From contig CP093830.1 of NCBI GenBank assembly GCA_033063855.1, positions 14,818,854-14,882,853 of the forward strand: a stretch of 64,000 nt of DNA, given 5' to 3'. The notes under the pieces were generated by a model, which did not search any database, was not told where the DNA came from, and saw only the letters and a list, made by a program, of their open reading frames with translations. The translations under genes and the position numbers were made by a program. Of the stretch, positions 11,232 through 23,754 are shown in pieces (the first letter of the stretch is position 1; every line of letters begins with the position of its first letter). This DNA is from Smittia aterrima (Eukaryota; Arthropoda; Insecta; Diptera; Chironomidae).

Positions 11232-14200
11232 TTAGCCTTCGGCAGTAAGCGGATCTCTCGCATGATGAATTTTGATGTGTTTGTTATGATTAGTCTTAGT
11301 TGCTGACGTTTTACCACATATCGTGCAAGAAAATGGTCTTTCGCCTAAAAATAAATCAATTAAAAATCAAGAAATTTTTCATCATTAGTCTTACGAACCT
11401 GTATGAACTCTCTTGTGCTCAGTAAGATAGTAAGCTCGATGGAACTTCTTGTTGCAAGTCTCGCAAACAAACTTTTTCTCGCGTTCATGTTCCCTAGAGT
11501 GACGTAACCAGTTGTATTTCCTCACGAATCTCTTTCCACATGTGTTGCAAGTGAATCTGAAAATGGAAAATGTTAGCGCAGGTCAAATGCAAATATTTTC
11601 GAGTTCTATCTTACGGTTTAATTGAGCGGTGGGCGTTCATGTGTGTTGTATAATCGGTCTCGCGAACAAACGCACTTGGACACATATTGCATTGGAACGG
11701 TTTTGTGCTTCGATTGGCATGTGTCCAATGATGCTGCTTCAGATTCCATTTTGTGCTGAATTGCTTGCTACAGATCGAACAGGAGTACTCCTTGTTTGAA
11801 AGCTGATGCGTCGCCATATGAGCTTTAATACTTGATGGGAGATAAGTCATCGAGCAAATCGGACAGTTCACTGCTTTGCTCTTCGCGAAGACATATTTGT
11901 CCGTATGCGAGAGGCGGATGTGTCTAGTCAACGAATTTCGATGTGTGAAGCGTTCGCGACAATAAGGACATGGTTTTGGCTTATTCTCATGAGTTTCCTG
12001 ATGCCACTCGAGTTTCGCTTTCGTTTGGAAAATCTCGCCGCAATCGCATACAAAATCTTCCTGTTTTGCCTTCTTGTTCAAATGAACACGCGCTCTATGA
12101 TGAAGCATGTTCGAGTAACGCCGGAAGCGTTCATCGCAATGTGGACACTTAATTGGCATCGAACCTGTGTGAATAAATAAATTGAGGAAATCATAGTAAT
12201 TTTCTCTCCCTCACTCACTCACCTGTGTGAACCCTTTCATGTTCGACCAGTCGCTGTCTTTGGACAAATCGTTTCGGACAGAATCGACAAGCATGTACGC
12301 GAATGTTAAGATGGTGTTTCAGATGAAGTGAGAAAGTATTCCAACTGTTGAAGGTCTTCTGACAAAGTGTACATTCAGCGGGGTGAATTTGGAAGTGTTT
12401 ATCCAACAGCTTTAACGTTCGGAATTGTTCATTACATCTTGCGCACATGTAAGTCCGTTTAATTTTCAATCCCAGAGTAGATATTTGCGATGTAGATGAA
12501 GTCGAAGGTTCCAAAAGCAGTCGATCCATTTCCATCTTGATAGATCCAGTTGTGCTAATGAGCATACGATTCATTTCATTTTTCACCAGAACCGCTGCCG
12601 AAGTCGAAGGTTCATTCTTGATGTTGTTGAGTGTATTCACTTCTTGCTCAGGCGACGTAATCGTTGCATTCCAAGTTACCAGCGATGATGATGATGCGAA
12701 CAAAGACGTCTCGGATTTGCTGGTTTGCGTAGACGTTGGGGCTGTCTTGCTTTTCTTAGCTCGACGTAGATGTGGGTGAACTTGTTCCATGTGTCGATTT
12801 CTTGCTCGCAACTTTGAAAAGAATTTTGAGCACTCTGGGCATCTGAAGGTTCGATTTCGTTTTACAATTACATTACTATTGCTTCCACTTGCTTCATCGT
12901 CAATTCCTGTAGGCTCTTGCTTAGTCACCGTTTGCATTATCGTTTTGAGCGTCTTAATGTCTTCACCTTGGGCATTCAAAGGTGGGCTATGAAATAAAAT
13001 GAACCTCGTTAGAATATCGCTTACGAATAAAAATTGTTATTGACGATGAAATCAAACTCACAAATTGATTATCACATTCTGAATGTTGTTGGAATCACAC
13101 GCGTTCTGACTATCAGCTTTGGAGAGGTTCCAGCATTCCTGGGCTGTGCCCATGTCATAGGAGCTTGGATAAGCTTGCAATTGGAAATACTGAATAAAAA
13201 AAAACGAAAATATGTTGAATTGAATCGAACTTTAAATTCAAAATCAAACTTACCGGATGATGCCATGGTTGCTCAATCTCTCCATTACTTTCTTGTTCGC
13301 TAATCTCGCCACGAGCAGGCATCTTTTCGTCAGTTCGAATATTAAGACTATCAGTTGACTGTGCACGAATATGACCACCATCACCCGAAACGGTTTTATT
13401 GTTGCAGCCATCTAAGTCTGTGTAATTGCTTCTGTTATCATCGAAAGACGGCGTGTAACGAGAGCTAGTTGAGTTTTGTTCAGAATTCTGGATTGCTAGA
13501 CTATTGCTTCCGTTCCATGAAATATCGGCTTCTTGCTTCGGTTGATCCTCACTTTGCGATGATGAGAATGTCTTCATGTACAGATAAGGTGATAGTGCTG
13601 GCGAGAAACGAACGCGATCATTTTGGTAAAGGAAATTCAGTGGCGAATTATCATTTGTCGAAGTAACACTTTCAATTAACAATCGTGATGGTCCTGGACT
13701 TGAATTGGAACAAGAATTGCTGCTTGAGACAGACGTTGAGGATGATGAAGATGTACTACAAGTGTTGAGCTCTTGTTTTATAACAACTGGAAAGTCGTCT
13801 TCGATTTGCTCGCGTTTAACATTATTTTCTGGCTCAAGATCCATGCTCATCAAGGATTGATTCGTTTCTGAATCGTGGTGGATCTCTGGAGTTACCTCTA
13901 TAGTGTTAACATGTTCATAGTCATGATGATCGAGAAATGTTGTGTCGTAGCGTTCTTCGTTTTCTAATTTACATGACGGACTTGACTCTTGTGGGTCAGA
14001 CAATTTCTTTTCACTTATGATCGCAGTTTCCTCAAACACTTCGCTTTTAATTGATATTTCGTCTACAACGCTTGTAACTTCTTGATGTTCTTGTTTAGCG
14101 TTCACTGATGGTTGTTCTCCAGAAGCTAACAGCGGCTTCTTTAATTTTACGACAAGTTTTTTTGGTTGCTTGTTAAGTTTCAGTCTATTTGTTGGAGTTG

Positions 14201-15767
14201 AATTGAACACAACGTTGGACTTGCGCATACATCCTGAAGTGCTCGGCTGCGGTTCTGTTGGCGATGATGCATTTTGAGGAGACGTTGCAGAAGAGTCAAC
14301 ATCAATCGTTGTCTTGCGGATTACACTCGTACATGCGCTCATTGATTCATCTTTCTCTTTGCTTAGATTTAAAGTTTCCGTACATTGAATGAGCGATAAT
14401 TCATTATTTTCTTCTTCAGCAACATTGCTACAAGGAGAAATCTCTTCAACAACATCACTCTTATTCCCTTTCTCAGTCTGATTATTGTACTGTTGAATAA
14501 TATCTTTGATCGACGGTGAAAACAATTCGGATGTTGACGATGTCAGCTTCACGTTGCTGAGAACTTTAACTCCATGATTGTTCTTTGATGGTCCAGCCTT
14601 TAAAGGAACTTCTTTCTCATTTGGAAGAATCTCAACATCATCATCATCTTGTTGCATTATTTCTTCGTTTTCAATGACAAACTGCTGATCTTCTTGAAAC
14701 TTTCCGTCTCCATCTTCGCCCGTCATATCAAAAGACATTTGGTTATCAATGTCAACGAACTTTATGGTGTAATCATTTGTGTTTGGTTCGGGAACATCCT
14801 CGATCACTTCCTCTTCATGTGAAACGTTAAGTGTCTGCGACGTGGATGGTTGTGAGATCAGCTTTTCTGTTATCATGATGTAGCCGTTCTCAGTTTGCGT
14901 GTACTCCAAGTATTTCTGGGGTGCTCTTATCATCAAATGACGATTCTCCTCTGTTCCGTTTCCGCTCAAGGTCGTCCTTTTGTTGTTGCTCCCGCTCTGC
15001 TTCTCAATTACTTTCATGGTCGATATTGTGGGAGTTTGTGTGAGATCAATGACTCGGGGCTTATCATTTATTGTATTGGTGACGGATGAGATGGCGGTGG
15101 AATATGGAGGTGGTGGTCCCGAATATTTTTCGCTTGTATAACGTGGAATAATTGAAATTGCATTCGGAACGGAGTCGATGTTGACGGGATGAAGTTCGAT
15201 TGCATTTGCCGTCGATGGTTTCTTTACAGGAAGGGTTTGTTGAATATATTGCGTGCTGCTCGTATTCACTATCATAATGTTCTTCTGTTCGGTATTTTGT
15301 TGAATACATCGAAAAGCAGCTGTTTTGTTGTTGTCGAATATGTCGCCGCCATCATTAGTTACGGAACTAGGATGGTTGAGGAAGGTCGTGTTTGCTGGAT
15401 TTGAAACTGCTTGAGGAGCATCCAATGTTAATCGATAAGGACGATTGTGGAGCACTACCGTATTGTTTTGGTTGGTTGCATGACGTTTTGTCAAAGCAAA
15501 ATTATTTTGTATCGGCGATTGTTGTTGATGCTGCTGAGGTTGTTGTTGATCTTGGTAAATGTGGGATTGCGATGTATTGAATGGAGCTGACGTCGTAAGG
15601 TAGACCGTGGCAGCTGTTTCATTGCTCACAGTGGGTTTAGGTGGCTCTTTCTTAGCAGACAGCAATGCTTTGATGATCATGTCCTTGGGATGTGTATCGA
15701 GATGATCTTGTAAGTTCATCCCAGGTAAAAGATAGAGCATGCAGATTGGACATTGTTGCTGCTCCAT
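11232..15767 (-). CDS. C2H2 zinc-finger transcription factor, 14 fingers
   Basis: Exons: 15767-13254, 13189-13062, 12986-12223, 12164-11615, 11556-11399, 11344-11232; 1408 aa, all junction phases agree. The ATG at 15765-15767 starts MEQQQCPICMLYLLPGMNL, an isolated N-terminal C2H2-like finger (CPIC...HLDTH). Then comes a long disordered Ser/Thr/Gln/Asn-rich and acidic region (about 40-920) with a PPPPYS motif near 218 and several psi-K-x-E sites (IKSE, VKRE, IKQE, IKNE, VKNE, IKME). Thirteen C2H2 fingers follow: one near 929, then a near-continuous array from about 1062 to the end, with some classical HTGE/HTGS linkers. The last finger ends HIKIHH before a short tail. Nuclear DNA-binding regulator by inference; I could not assign an orthologue with confidence. 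Confidence 0.9.
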
Positions 15768-16342
15768 TTCATAAATCAATCAAAATTTCTCTAATATTTA
15801 TAATTCACCCTTTACAAAGCCGACGAACAATTCACACACACTTCTATTAACGCACGAATCGTTGGTTTTGCTGCGGTTGCTATCACACTTGGGGACTTAT
15901 GAATTTTCCCGTCTTCATTTTTTATTCACTTTCAACAATTTTTTATTTCGATTCATCCATTTTGGTTTTCAGTGACTTTTTCTTCTTACTTTTTCACAGA
16001 GGCACTGAAGACCTTTTCAGCAATCTGGAAGTAATGAAAACATGTTAGATTCAATGGTTAGGTTATGGGGAGGAGGGATAAGCACTTAGAAAACAATTAA
16101 ATAGGCTGCGAGGATTGAAAATAGTTTGTGAAACAAAGAGCTTTGAAAAATCAATAATTACAGCCTAAACTCGCTCGAATCGTTTCACATTCAATTCCAC
16201 TTACGAGTTCTATGAGTTGTGCAATGGTGCAAAGAAAATTTAACACGATCAATGCGCTGGATTCACTAGAAATCTTAATTTCTTTATTTACGAACGATTA
16301 TTTTTTGCCTGCTATTTATACGCATTGATTGTATGCGCTCGG

Positions 16343-16356
16343 CCACCAGATGGGGG
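16343..16356 (+). promoter_or_regulatory. CTCF-like motif
   Basis: CCACCAGATGGGGG fits most of the conserved CTCF core (CCASYAGRKGGCRS), with G instead of C late in the motif. It sits 159 bp before the mRpL40 ATG. A similar site occurs in the Efa6/Cisd2 spacer. Confidence 0.4.
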
Positions 16357-16373
16357 TTTTAACTTTCCACAAT

Positions 16374-16389
16374 ATTCCAATATTGGAAT
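16374..16389. promoter_or_regulatory. 16-bp perfect palindrome with CArG box
   Basis: ATTCCAATATTGGAAT is its own reverse complement. Its core CCAATATTGG matches the SRF/MEF2-type CArG consensus CC(A/T)6GG and also contains CCAAT on both strands. It lies 126 bp upstream of the mRpL40 ATG. Confidence 0.35.
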
Positions 16390-16514
16390 GTTCAAATTTA
16401 AGTCGAGAAGAGCAGTGCTGAAGTTATAAAAGCAAAAAAGAAGTCAGCCCATTTACTAAAGTGAATTTTCAATTAAGATTTGAATGATTCAATTGCAATT
16501 CGGCATTAATCATA

Positions 16515-17231
16515 ATGTTCAAACTATTATCCTCGCTATCACAGTAAATTATTTACTAACAATCAATTTCCAAGTTTCACATTTCCTCAATTTTTCTTCT
16601 AAGGTTGCAAATATCGAAAAATGTCTTGAATAGTGGATTGCATACATCAAATAAGTTGAACTTTCACTACACCCCAGTGCTGTATGCAGAGCCCTTAAAA
16701 AAGAAGAAAAAGATAGATCCAGCAGTTGTTAAAGCTCGTGAGGATCGTCGACGAAAGAAACTTGAGAAGCAAATTAGAAGATTGGAGAAAAATGCACGAC
16801 AACTAAAGCCGATTGACGAACTGGAAATTCCTCTTGGTCTTATCGACGAGAAACAGTGAGTTAGTTTAATCACTTCATTCACTTTTTAATATTTATGATG
16901 TTTTAGAATGAGAGCTAGGAAGCTTCCAGCGATTTCGGAACAGGAACAAGAGCGACGAGCTATTTTAATGAAAACTTGGGCTCATTACAGACACAACGAG
17001 AACCTTAACGATTTTAAAATCCTCGACAGAGTTATCAACGCTCAAACAAAAGCTCTTCAAGAATTACGCTTCGAATCTGAAGAGCTCTACCAGCTTGCGA
17101 TTCAGCCAGATAGCGATATGATCCCATTTATAGCAAAAGGTCCCGTTCGAACTCCCCCCATCCAAGATTACAACTACATTGATGGAGACTACAGCGACAT
17201 CACGAAACGTTATGATGGAGAAAGTAAATAA
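16515..17231 (+). CDS. mRpL40: Mitochondrial ribosomal protein L40
   Basis: Large-subunit protein of the mitochondrial ribosome. Exons: 16515-16543, 16604-16855, 16907-17231; 201 aa, close to the family length. The first exon encodes MFKLLSSLSQ, start of a basic, hydroxyl-rich mitochondrial targeting sequence. Family marks: a lysine run (EPLKKKKKIDPAVVKAR), KLEKQIRRLEKNARQLKPIDE, ERRAILMKTWAHY, TKALQELRFESEELYQLAI and the C-terminal GPVRTPPIQDYNYIDGDYSDITKRY, which parallels human MRPL40 (GPDYTPPIPNY...YNDITKVY). A poly(A) signal lies at 17275-17280, close to the 3' end of the convergent ZAD gene. Confidence 0.93.
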
Positions 17232-17330
17232 AATCGTCGCCAATCAGTGAATGTGAAACATTTTCTAGTACCAAAATAAAAATTTAATATCATACGTAGG
17301 AATAAATATTCAATTTATTTCAAGGAATGT

Positions 17331-18920
17331 TTAATTGGAAATATTCTCTGCCATTCTTTGTAGCTTTTTTCGTTCTTGAGCACGTTTATGTCTTAGTCTA
17401 CCTAATGCTCGGTCACGACACTTTTTGTTGATTCCTAGACTGATGTGATCGTCGTGTTCTTTCTGGAGAGGTGCTCTTTGTTCGTCCGTGGCTTGATAAA
17501 ATCGATGACAAATTTCACAAGTAACTCGCTGGGTTTTCAAGAAATTTCCTTGGTTCTGCCTATCGAATATATCACGATAGTTTCCTTCTTTTACTGGTTC
17601 AATGCCCTGCTCGTTGCACTCTTGGCAATATAATGAATAACACTGAACCTTTGTCATATTTTGTTCGATATAGAAAAATGGAAATTTCTTAACATGCTCA
17701 GTTGCAATTTGTTGTGCAACTGATAATTTCCGTTTAAATTTTCCTCTAGCATCATTGAAGCCTTCTAAAGAATACTTTTTAACGACTCCCTGAATAACTT
17801 GACTGCTTATCACTAAAGTATTCTTAAACATGCGCTTGCAGACTTGAACGCTTTCATATGAATCATCGTCGCTTCTAGCGTCAAGGTAAAACTGAAGAGT
17901 AATTGATCGGCTTGAAGTTTCGCTTGAAGATCTCCTTCGCTTTGGTGTGGCTGAAGTTATGTGCTATAATTTCGTTGACTTCATCAGTAAAACACAAATA
18001 AAAATAATTAATAAATCAATTACCTCAAAAATAAATTTTCTCTGCTTTACTACATCCCCAAGAGCCCAATAGTTGTCAAACGCATCTTTGCGATCTTGCT
18101 CAGAAATTCTCGCTGCACATTTGCTTCGACACCAGTCGCCACAAGATTCTCTCATTTGCTTTGCTGCGACAAGCTTTCCTTTAGAGTTTAGATATTGGAG
18201 TCCTCTATTTCTTAATGTTTTTCTTTTATTGCAAGCCCAAGTGTCAGGCCGTCGTTGACGACCTCGTCGAGGATTATTTTGCTTCTGGGATTCTGATGCG
18301 CTTTCTGAATTTTGCTTTTGAGAAGCATCACTGTTATACTCATAGATTATTTCTTCAGTCTCATCGAAAACTTCTTCATCAAGTGAAATATCTTCTTTAC
18401 ATGGTGCCTCGACAACGTCTTCATCAGCGAGGCAATCCTCTAGATATTCTATACTGTCTTCACGAAATATTCCTTCAGCATTGACACTTTCAAACTCTGA
18501 AAACTCTTGACGGTTCTGATTTACTGGATACTTTGAAACGATAATCAACATTCTCTGTTGTTCGTCTACATCTTCTTTGATCTCAGTGATTGTGTTTCTT
18601 TTCAAAAAATCTTTTACAATTTGAATAACTGTAAACATTGATTTATCATCCTCGGCAGGATCTGAAACTTCTTGATCTGCATTGAAAACGTCGGTTTCTA
18701 ATAATTTTACTTGTTCCGCTCGCATTTTGAAATGATAGAATTCAACAAGCTTTTCTTTGCAAAGTTTACAGATCTGCGTGTTTTTTGCGTCGAAAATTAA
18801 AATCTTGTTAATGACCTCAGCAAGGGAAACAAGAATGCTGTTGTGGTTGATGAAGTTGTGTGATGTATCCAAATACTCAGCAGCTCCTTCTCTTCCACAC
18901 AAACTACACCTCGGCTCCAT
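17331..18920 (-). CDS. ZAD-domain protein fused to transposase-like N-terminal region
   Basis: Two exons, 18920-18024 and 17963-17331, 509 aa. Residues 1-75 look like a ZAD: CxxC at 5/8 and CxxC at 51/54 around an EVINKIL helix, ending LVEFYHFKMRAEQ. ZADs are insect dimerisation domains usually followed by C2H2 fingers, but there are none here. After an acidic linker (about 75-225) comes a Cys-rich block (WACNKRKTLRNRGLQYLNSK ... CGDWCRSKCAARISEQDRK ... WALGD). It and the downstream segment (YLDARSDDDSYESVQVCKRMF; CQECNEQG; CEICHRFYQATDEQRAPLQKEHDDH) resemble the part preceding the catalytic core in Cys-rich transposase-like proteins common in arthropods and Hydra. The protein stops before any DDE core. 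Likely a domesticated gene; function unknown. Confidence 0.75.
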
Positions 18921-20105
18921 TCGAAAAATTCGGATTTTTTGTTTTTTTATAAATAATTGTAAATAAAAACAACACTGGAATGTTTCAAAAATAAAATACC
19001 GTTAAATATTTTTTCACTAAAGAAAATATAAAAACTGTTCTGATTTTCTTCTGTTCTATACGATTGAAGTGGCTTAAAGTACACGTATTTGAGGTCTTAA
19101 ATGAAAGAAAGAAGGTGACTCTCGTGTTAATCAATATTTTTCTTTTATTTCACAGTTACTACAAAATGACAAAATTTCTTCTGAAAGTTTATAAATATCT
19201 CCCATAAATACTCAAAACAAACTTTTTACAAATTATTTTTTCAAACCAATTTTCTTGTACTCAAGTTATGTAAGTTATAATCAACTTTTATTCAAGTGGC
19301 TGTCTATGGAATTTTCATTTCGAAGAATTGATGAAAACATTTATTTTTATTTAGAAGGCAGTTGGACGGGGACGTTCATTTTTATCTATCATTTGCTGAA
19401 TATAAAATTCAGAAGCAAAAGTTTAAGTCTTTAAGAAGAGGAATGTCTTTTTAACAGTAAATCGCTCTCATGGCACGCCAACAGTTCTCAAAGTAGTAAA
19501 GTGCACTTCTTTCAATAATAAAAATTCGTGTTAGAGCATGGGAATATAAAAATCTTCCCAACCTCGTCCATTGTCTTCAAACACGACAAAACTTATTAGA
19601 AAATCGCTGTCGGAATTTCAAGTCCCGTTTGCGATTATAAGTACACAATAATTCTGGTGCGACAAGAAATCAAGTCTGTGAAAGCACTTAACATTGTTTT
19701 GATTCTAACTTAGAATTTCTAAGTTGCCATTAGAGATATCATTAAGACACAAAATGAGCGGTCATTGATACCAAGAAAACTGTTAGTTGAAAATGCACGA
19801 AATACTGTCGCTCTTGTAATTAAGTACAATTTTAAATTGCGTAGAAAAATGTTGAAAAAATCAAATTCAACGAAATATTTTTCTATTTCCATACAACGAC
19901 GTACTGAGTTCATAAGTCGCTGGTGAAAATAAGAATATAACAGCCTATCAAAGGGGGCAATAAATGATATCTGAATAGAATAAAATATTTTTAAATCAAT
20001 TAGAGCATCTCAGTTGTTTACAAAATGCTGATTTATCTTAAGTTACGTTCGATAAATAAAATACGGGAAATAACGGGATGCTTCGTTGAGTCCAGAACCA
20101 GGATT
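18921..20105. other. Spacer, yrt 3' flank and ZAD-gene promoter
   Basis: About 1.2 kb, AT-rich. Given orientation, the right part is probably yrt 3' UTR and the left part the ZAD-gene promoter. Short frames (19719-19913) lack any recognisable feature. Confidence 0.5.
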
Positions 20106-23100
20106 TTACAACTGCGTCGTGATTACGGACTTGCGAACAATGTCTGAAATGCCCTTTTCCTTGTTGGCTTGAACAATGTCTGAAGACACCAACCAAGGAG
20201 AGACATCGTAGTTATTGTTCAAACGTGTTCCGTTATTGTCATTAATGTCCTGAAATAAAAAGTTGTAAGAAAAATTATTAAAATTAAGACTCAATCTCAA
20301 GTATTTTGTTAGTTCTACAAAACTTCTACATTGAGTTAATAATAAAATCATGCGATGAGAAATTGACAAATATAAACCATTTAAATTGTTACCTTCTTAA
20401 CAGACTCAGTTAGGCCATTAATTTGAGCATGATTATCGTTGTTTGTATCCATTTGAATTGTTGTTACATTGTTTTCGTTATTATCTACTTTTAAGTTGAT
20501 CGATGAGATTGAAGATAAATTGTTTTCGTTGTCGACTTCATCATCATTAGATTCGATGTGGAAAGGATTCTCGACGACTATTGGTACCTTAAATTGTTTA
20601 TCCTTCGACTCATTGTTATCATTTGAATTGAATGAGCTTCGGAATGGATTTGTTGACGTTCCAGTCGCAGGTGATGTTACAGTCGAAGTTGTAATTATGG
20701 TTGTCGTCAACATATCGTCAGCGAATGGATTATTGCTGATCGTTGTACTTGTTGTAGATGTATTCATTTTAGGAGTTCTCTGGCCGTTCTCAGTATTCGA
20801 TCCGCTCGTGACCGGAACGCTAATCTTCTCAACAAGTCCGCCTTGTGGATAGTGAGTTACAGTCACGGTTTCATTCTTGTTCTTTTCAACAGGCGTTGGA
20901 ATTAATGGAACAGTTGATGGCATGTTGCAGACTTTCGGTGTTGTCGGTGAAGTGGCGAAATGAGAAGTTGTCGGAGAACCGCCGTTTAAGTTCAGCGTCA
21001 ACTTGTCACCGCCCTATTTTACGCAACAATTATACATAAAAATGATGAAAGCGAAATGATAAACACACAACGAAATTAAATTAAATGAAACAATCAAGAG
21101 TATCAAGCGATAAAAGAATGAAAAATGTCTTTTACACTATTTAGCAAAACTTACCACAGCGACGAACGTAGCTGAAGCATTAGACGAATCTTCAAAGAGC
21201 TGATTATTACGCTTAGGGTGCAGTGTAAGTTCTTCTTCAGCACGAGCTTGAATGAAAAATTAAATTTAAACTAAAACTTCCAATATTATAAAAGAGCTAC
21301 CTTTCAAAATGTTGCACTTCATATGACTTTGAGGCAGAGCAGCTGCAGAGTTCAATAGTTTAATCTGATTGTTGGGTTTGTCATTTGCAAATTTCTTTAA
21401 AGTATCGTTATTCATCTCAAGTTCTGATGTTTTGTTTATTCCAACTTTGATGTTAGTAACATCGTTAAGAGCTTCAAGGTGAATGCTTGGCGATGGATCT
21501 TTTTCGATTTGTTTTACGTAATGATCGATTTGACTGTCAGGAATTGAAGAGCCATTGCTCTTGAAGCTCTTGATTGAAGCTTTGCCAAATGACCCTTGTG
21601 GATGCAAGAATGGCGATTTTGGCGCTTCGTAGCTGGCTCCAGCAGGCTCTAATTCAAGAAGCTTCATTTGGGCGGCCGCCTTCTGGAAATTTCCATCTTC
21701 ATTTGATGAAACCGATTTATTGCATGACGAAGCACCATCGTTTACCTCCGGTTTATGAATTACTGTATTGACAGAAGGTGTTGACGTTCCAGAAGTTGTA
21801 GCATCTTCCGTTTGCTGTTCCGATGGCTGTTGAATTTGCCTCTGTCGATCACGCATCACATGGCTTTGACGTCGAGCAAAACGCTGCGAAGGTCTTCTTT
21901 CAAATTGAACTGTTCTCCTGGCTCGATTTTGATGTGAAGTTTGGAATTCTGTTTTTCCACTATAACGGAAACGAGACCCCATTCTAAAGAAGTTTTGTCT
22001 ACCTGACGGCCCTTTAAGGGGTGATCGCAAACGGAAGAATGCGTGATGCTCAATAGCACACTTCCATAAATGTTTGCATGCTTTCTCGTTATGCAAACGG
22101 AAAACGAATGTATGTTCCTGCTCTCGTCCATGATCATCGTCTTCGACTACCACCAGTGTCAATTTCTTTTTCTTAAAATCAAGTTTTCCAATTTTAGGCC
22201 AGAAGAATAGCCCAATCTTTTGAGCACCTTCAAACACCAAAATTCCAGTTGGCGTTAATCCAAGATGATACTCTAGTCCATCTTTGCCCAGCACTGTGTG
22301 CATATCAACACCAAACATATCTAACCACTTTGCTTTGTTAAGATAATTGGTCTCAGCTTGAGCCGGTGTCAACCCGCGGAGCTTCTTGTACTCTTCAAGT
22401 ATAGCTTCCTCCATATCTTCTGTTTGATTCGGCACGAAACGGAACTCGGATACGGTGGCTGGAGTGTGGGTTGATACATCGTAGTCGCCTAGTTCAGCTA
22501 TTGAATTAAAAATGCAATGAACTCTTTGAAGGTACGGAATCAGGCGCAAACTACTTACATTGTAAAGATAAAGCACAAAGCTCGTAAATCGTTGGTTCAG
22601 GAACTTCAAGACGTCCAGTAACAACATCTTGCTTCAGTTGAAGGAAAAACTGATAGCGGGTCAACTCTTCGCGAAGCGTGTTCGGTTCAGATGAATAAAA
22701 CTTTACTTTTAAGTGCAACGTGTACGGTGGGCCGATCTTTACTTGCTTCTTGATCGTTTTCGTTGGATCCAGCCAGTGCTTTACATTGTAAGGATCCGTA
22801 AATTGAAGTCCAAAGTAGTCCTTCTCGATCAGATCTAAAGTGTAAAAGACTTGCTCATACAAGTCATTCGCTGTCGCCTTTTTCTGTTTAGAGTGGGAAA
22901 ACATGATGAAAGCGATTAAAAACAAATCAGTTTCACGGCAGGCTTTAGCCAGCAGACATGAAGACGTCGCCGTCTGATTGAATGCTAAATCGATGAAAGT
23001 GTTACACTGAGACGATTACCTTTTAATAAAGTCTCATAGTGCGACCAACGATCGCTGGAAGAGCATTGAAAGCAATTTTCTTTCTCTCTCTTCCGTGTAC

Positions 23101-23754
23101 GCTTAGCGTAGCAGTTCATGTTTGGGGATCTTTTGTATAAGTATAACAAATAGTGGAGCAGGCAGCAGAACCCACACACATAATTACAACTTTTCTCGTC
23201 TCTTTCACACTCAAATCTTTAGGGACTTTTACGCGAAGATATTGTTAATTAAGATCTAAAGGATTTTGTTATTAAGAAATACTTAATTTCTTTCATTGTT
23301 TTATTGACAAATCTGTTTAGCGTCAAGAAAGTAAAATGTTGCTAGATCAAACAAACTAAGGTGCGGTCTTAAATGGATGAGGATACAACAAGAATAAAAT
23401 TCCTTTTAACAAGATCGTTCTCAAACTGCTCGCACTACTCGTTTCATTCTGGATTCTTTTTCTACTTCTTTCTTTACGTTTCTTCAACAAATCTCTGCTG
23501 CATCAATTTTCTTCTTTCTTTCTTTTTTTTCGGGAAGAGAGGTTTTCGTGTCTCCACATAAGCGTAAAGTTTTTGTCCAATCAATCGAATTATAAGGCGA
23601 AACTTACCGATAATTCAATGCTAATGTCGCTGTTATCCAACAATATAACTCGGCACTGAATAAGGTTTTTGTTATTAGGAATCCGATGTGATTTGATTTC
23701 GCTGGATGTTGTTGGTTGATGACTACGACCTCGTCTGCTTAAGAATCGCAACAT
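20106..23754 (-). CDS. yrt: Yurt, FERM-domain polarity protein (EPB41L5 family)
   Basis: Basolateral and junctional FERM protein that restrains Crumbs in epithelia (family knowledge). Exons: 23754-23608, 22883-22559, 22497-21301, 21246-21155, 21013-20393, 20249-20106; 841 aa. Start MLRFLSRRGRSHQPTTSSE. FERM lobes occupy roughly 40-335 (CRVILLDNSDISIELS; LDLIEKDYFGLQF; IKKQVKIGPPYTLHLKVKFY; QAETNYLNKAKWLDM; LTLVVVEDDDHGREQEHTF; HLWKCAIEHHAFFRLR). Next is the FERM-adjacent region (RMGSRFRYSGKTEFQT; QFERRPSQRFARR). The tail is low-complexity with a conserved island (NILKARAEEELTLHPKRNNQ) and ends VITTQL, a class I PDZ-ligand-like end comparable to the TTEL end of vertebrate EPB41L5. Exon 5 (621 nt) is Ser/Thr/Asn-rich and in phase 0 on both sides, so it could be skipped cleanly. 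Confidence 0.94.
22884..23607 (-). other. First intron of yrt
   Basis: 724 bp, much longer than the other yrt introns (46-143 bp), so a candidate place for regulatory sequence. I saw no coding potential; the 23373-23561 plus-strand frame is a T-rich chance ORF. Confidence 0.6.

Larger units (their letters stand above)
15768..16514. promoter_or_regulatory. Divergent promoter region, zinc-finger gene / mRpL40
   Basis: 747 bp between two start codons facing away from each other. Contains a CTCF-like motif (16343-16356) and a 16-bp palindrome with a CArG box (16374-16389). No open gene seen. Confidence 0.5.
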
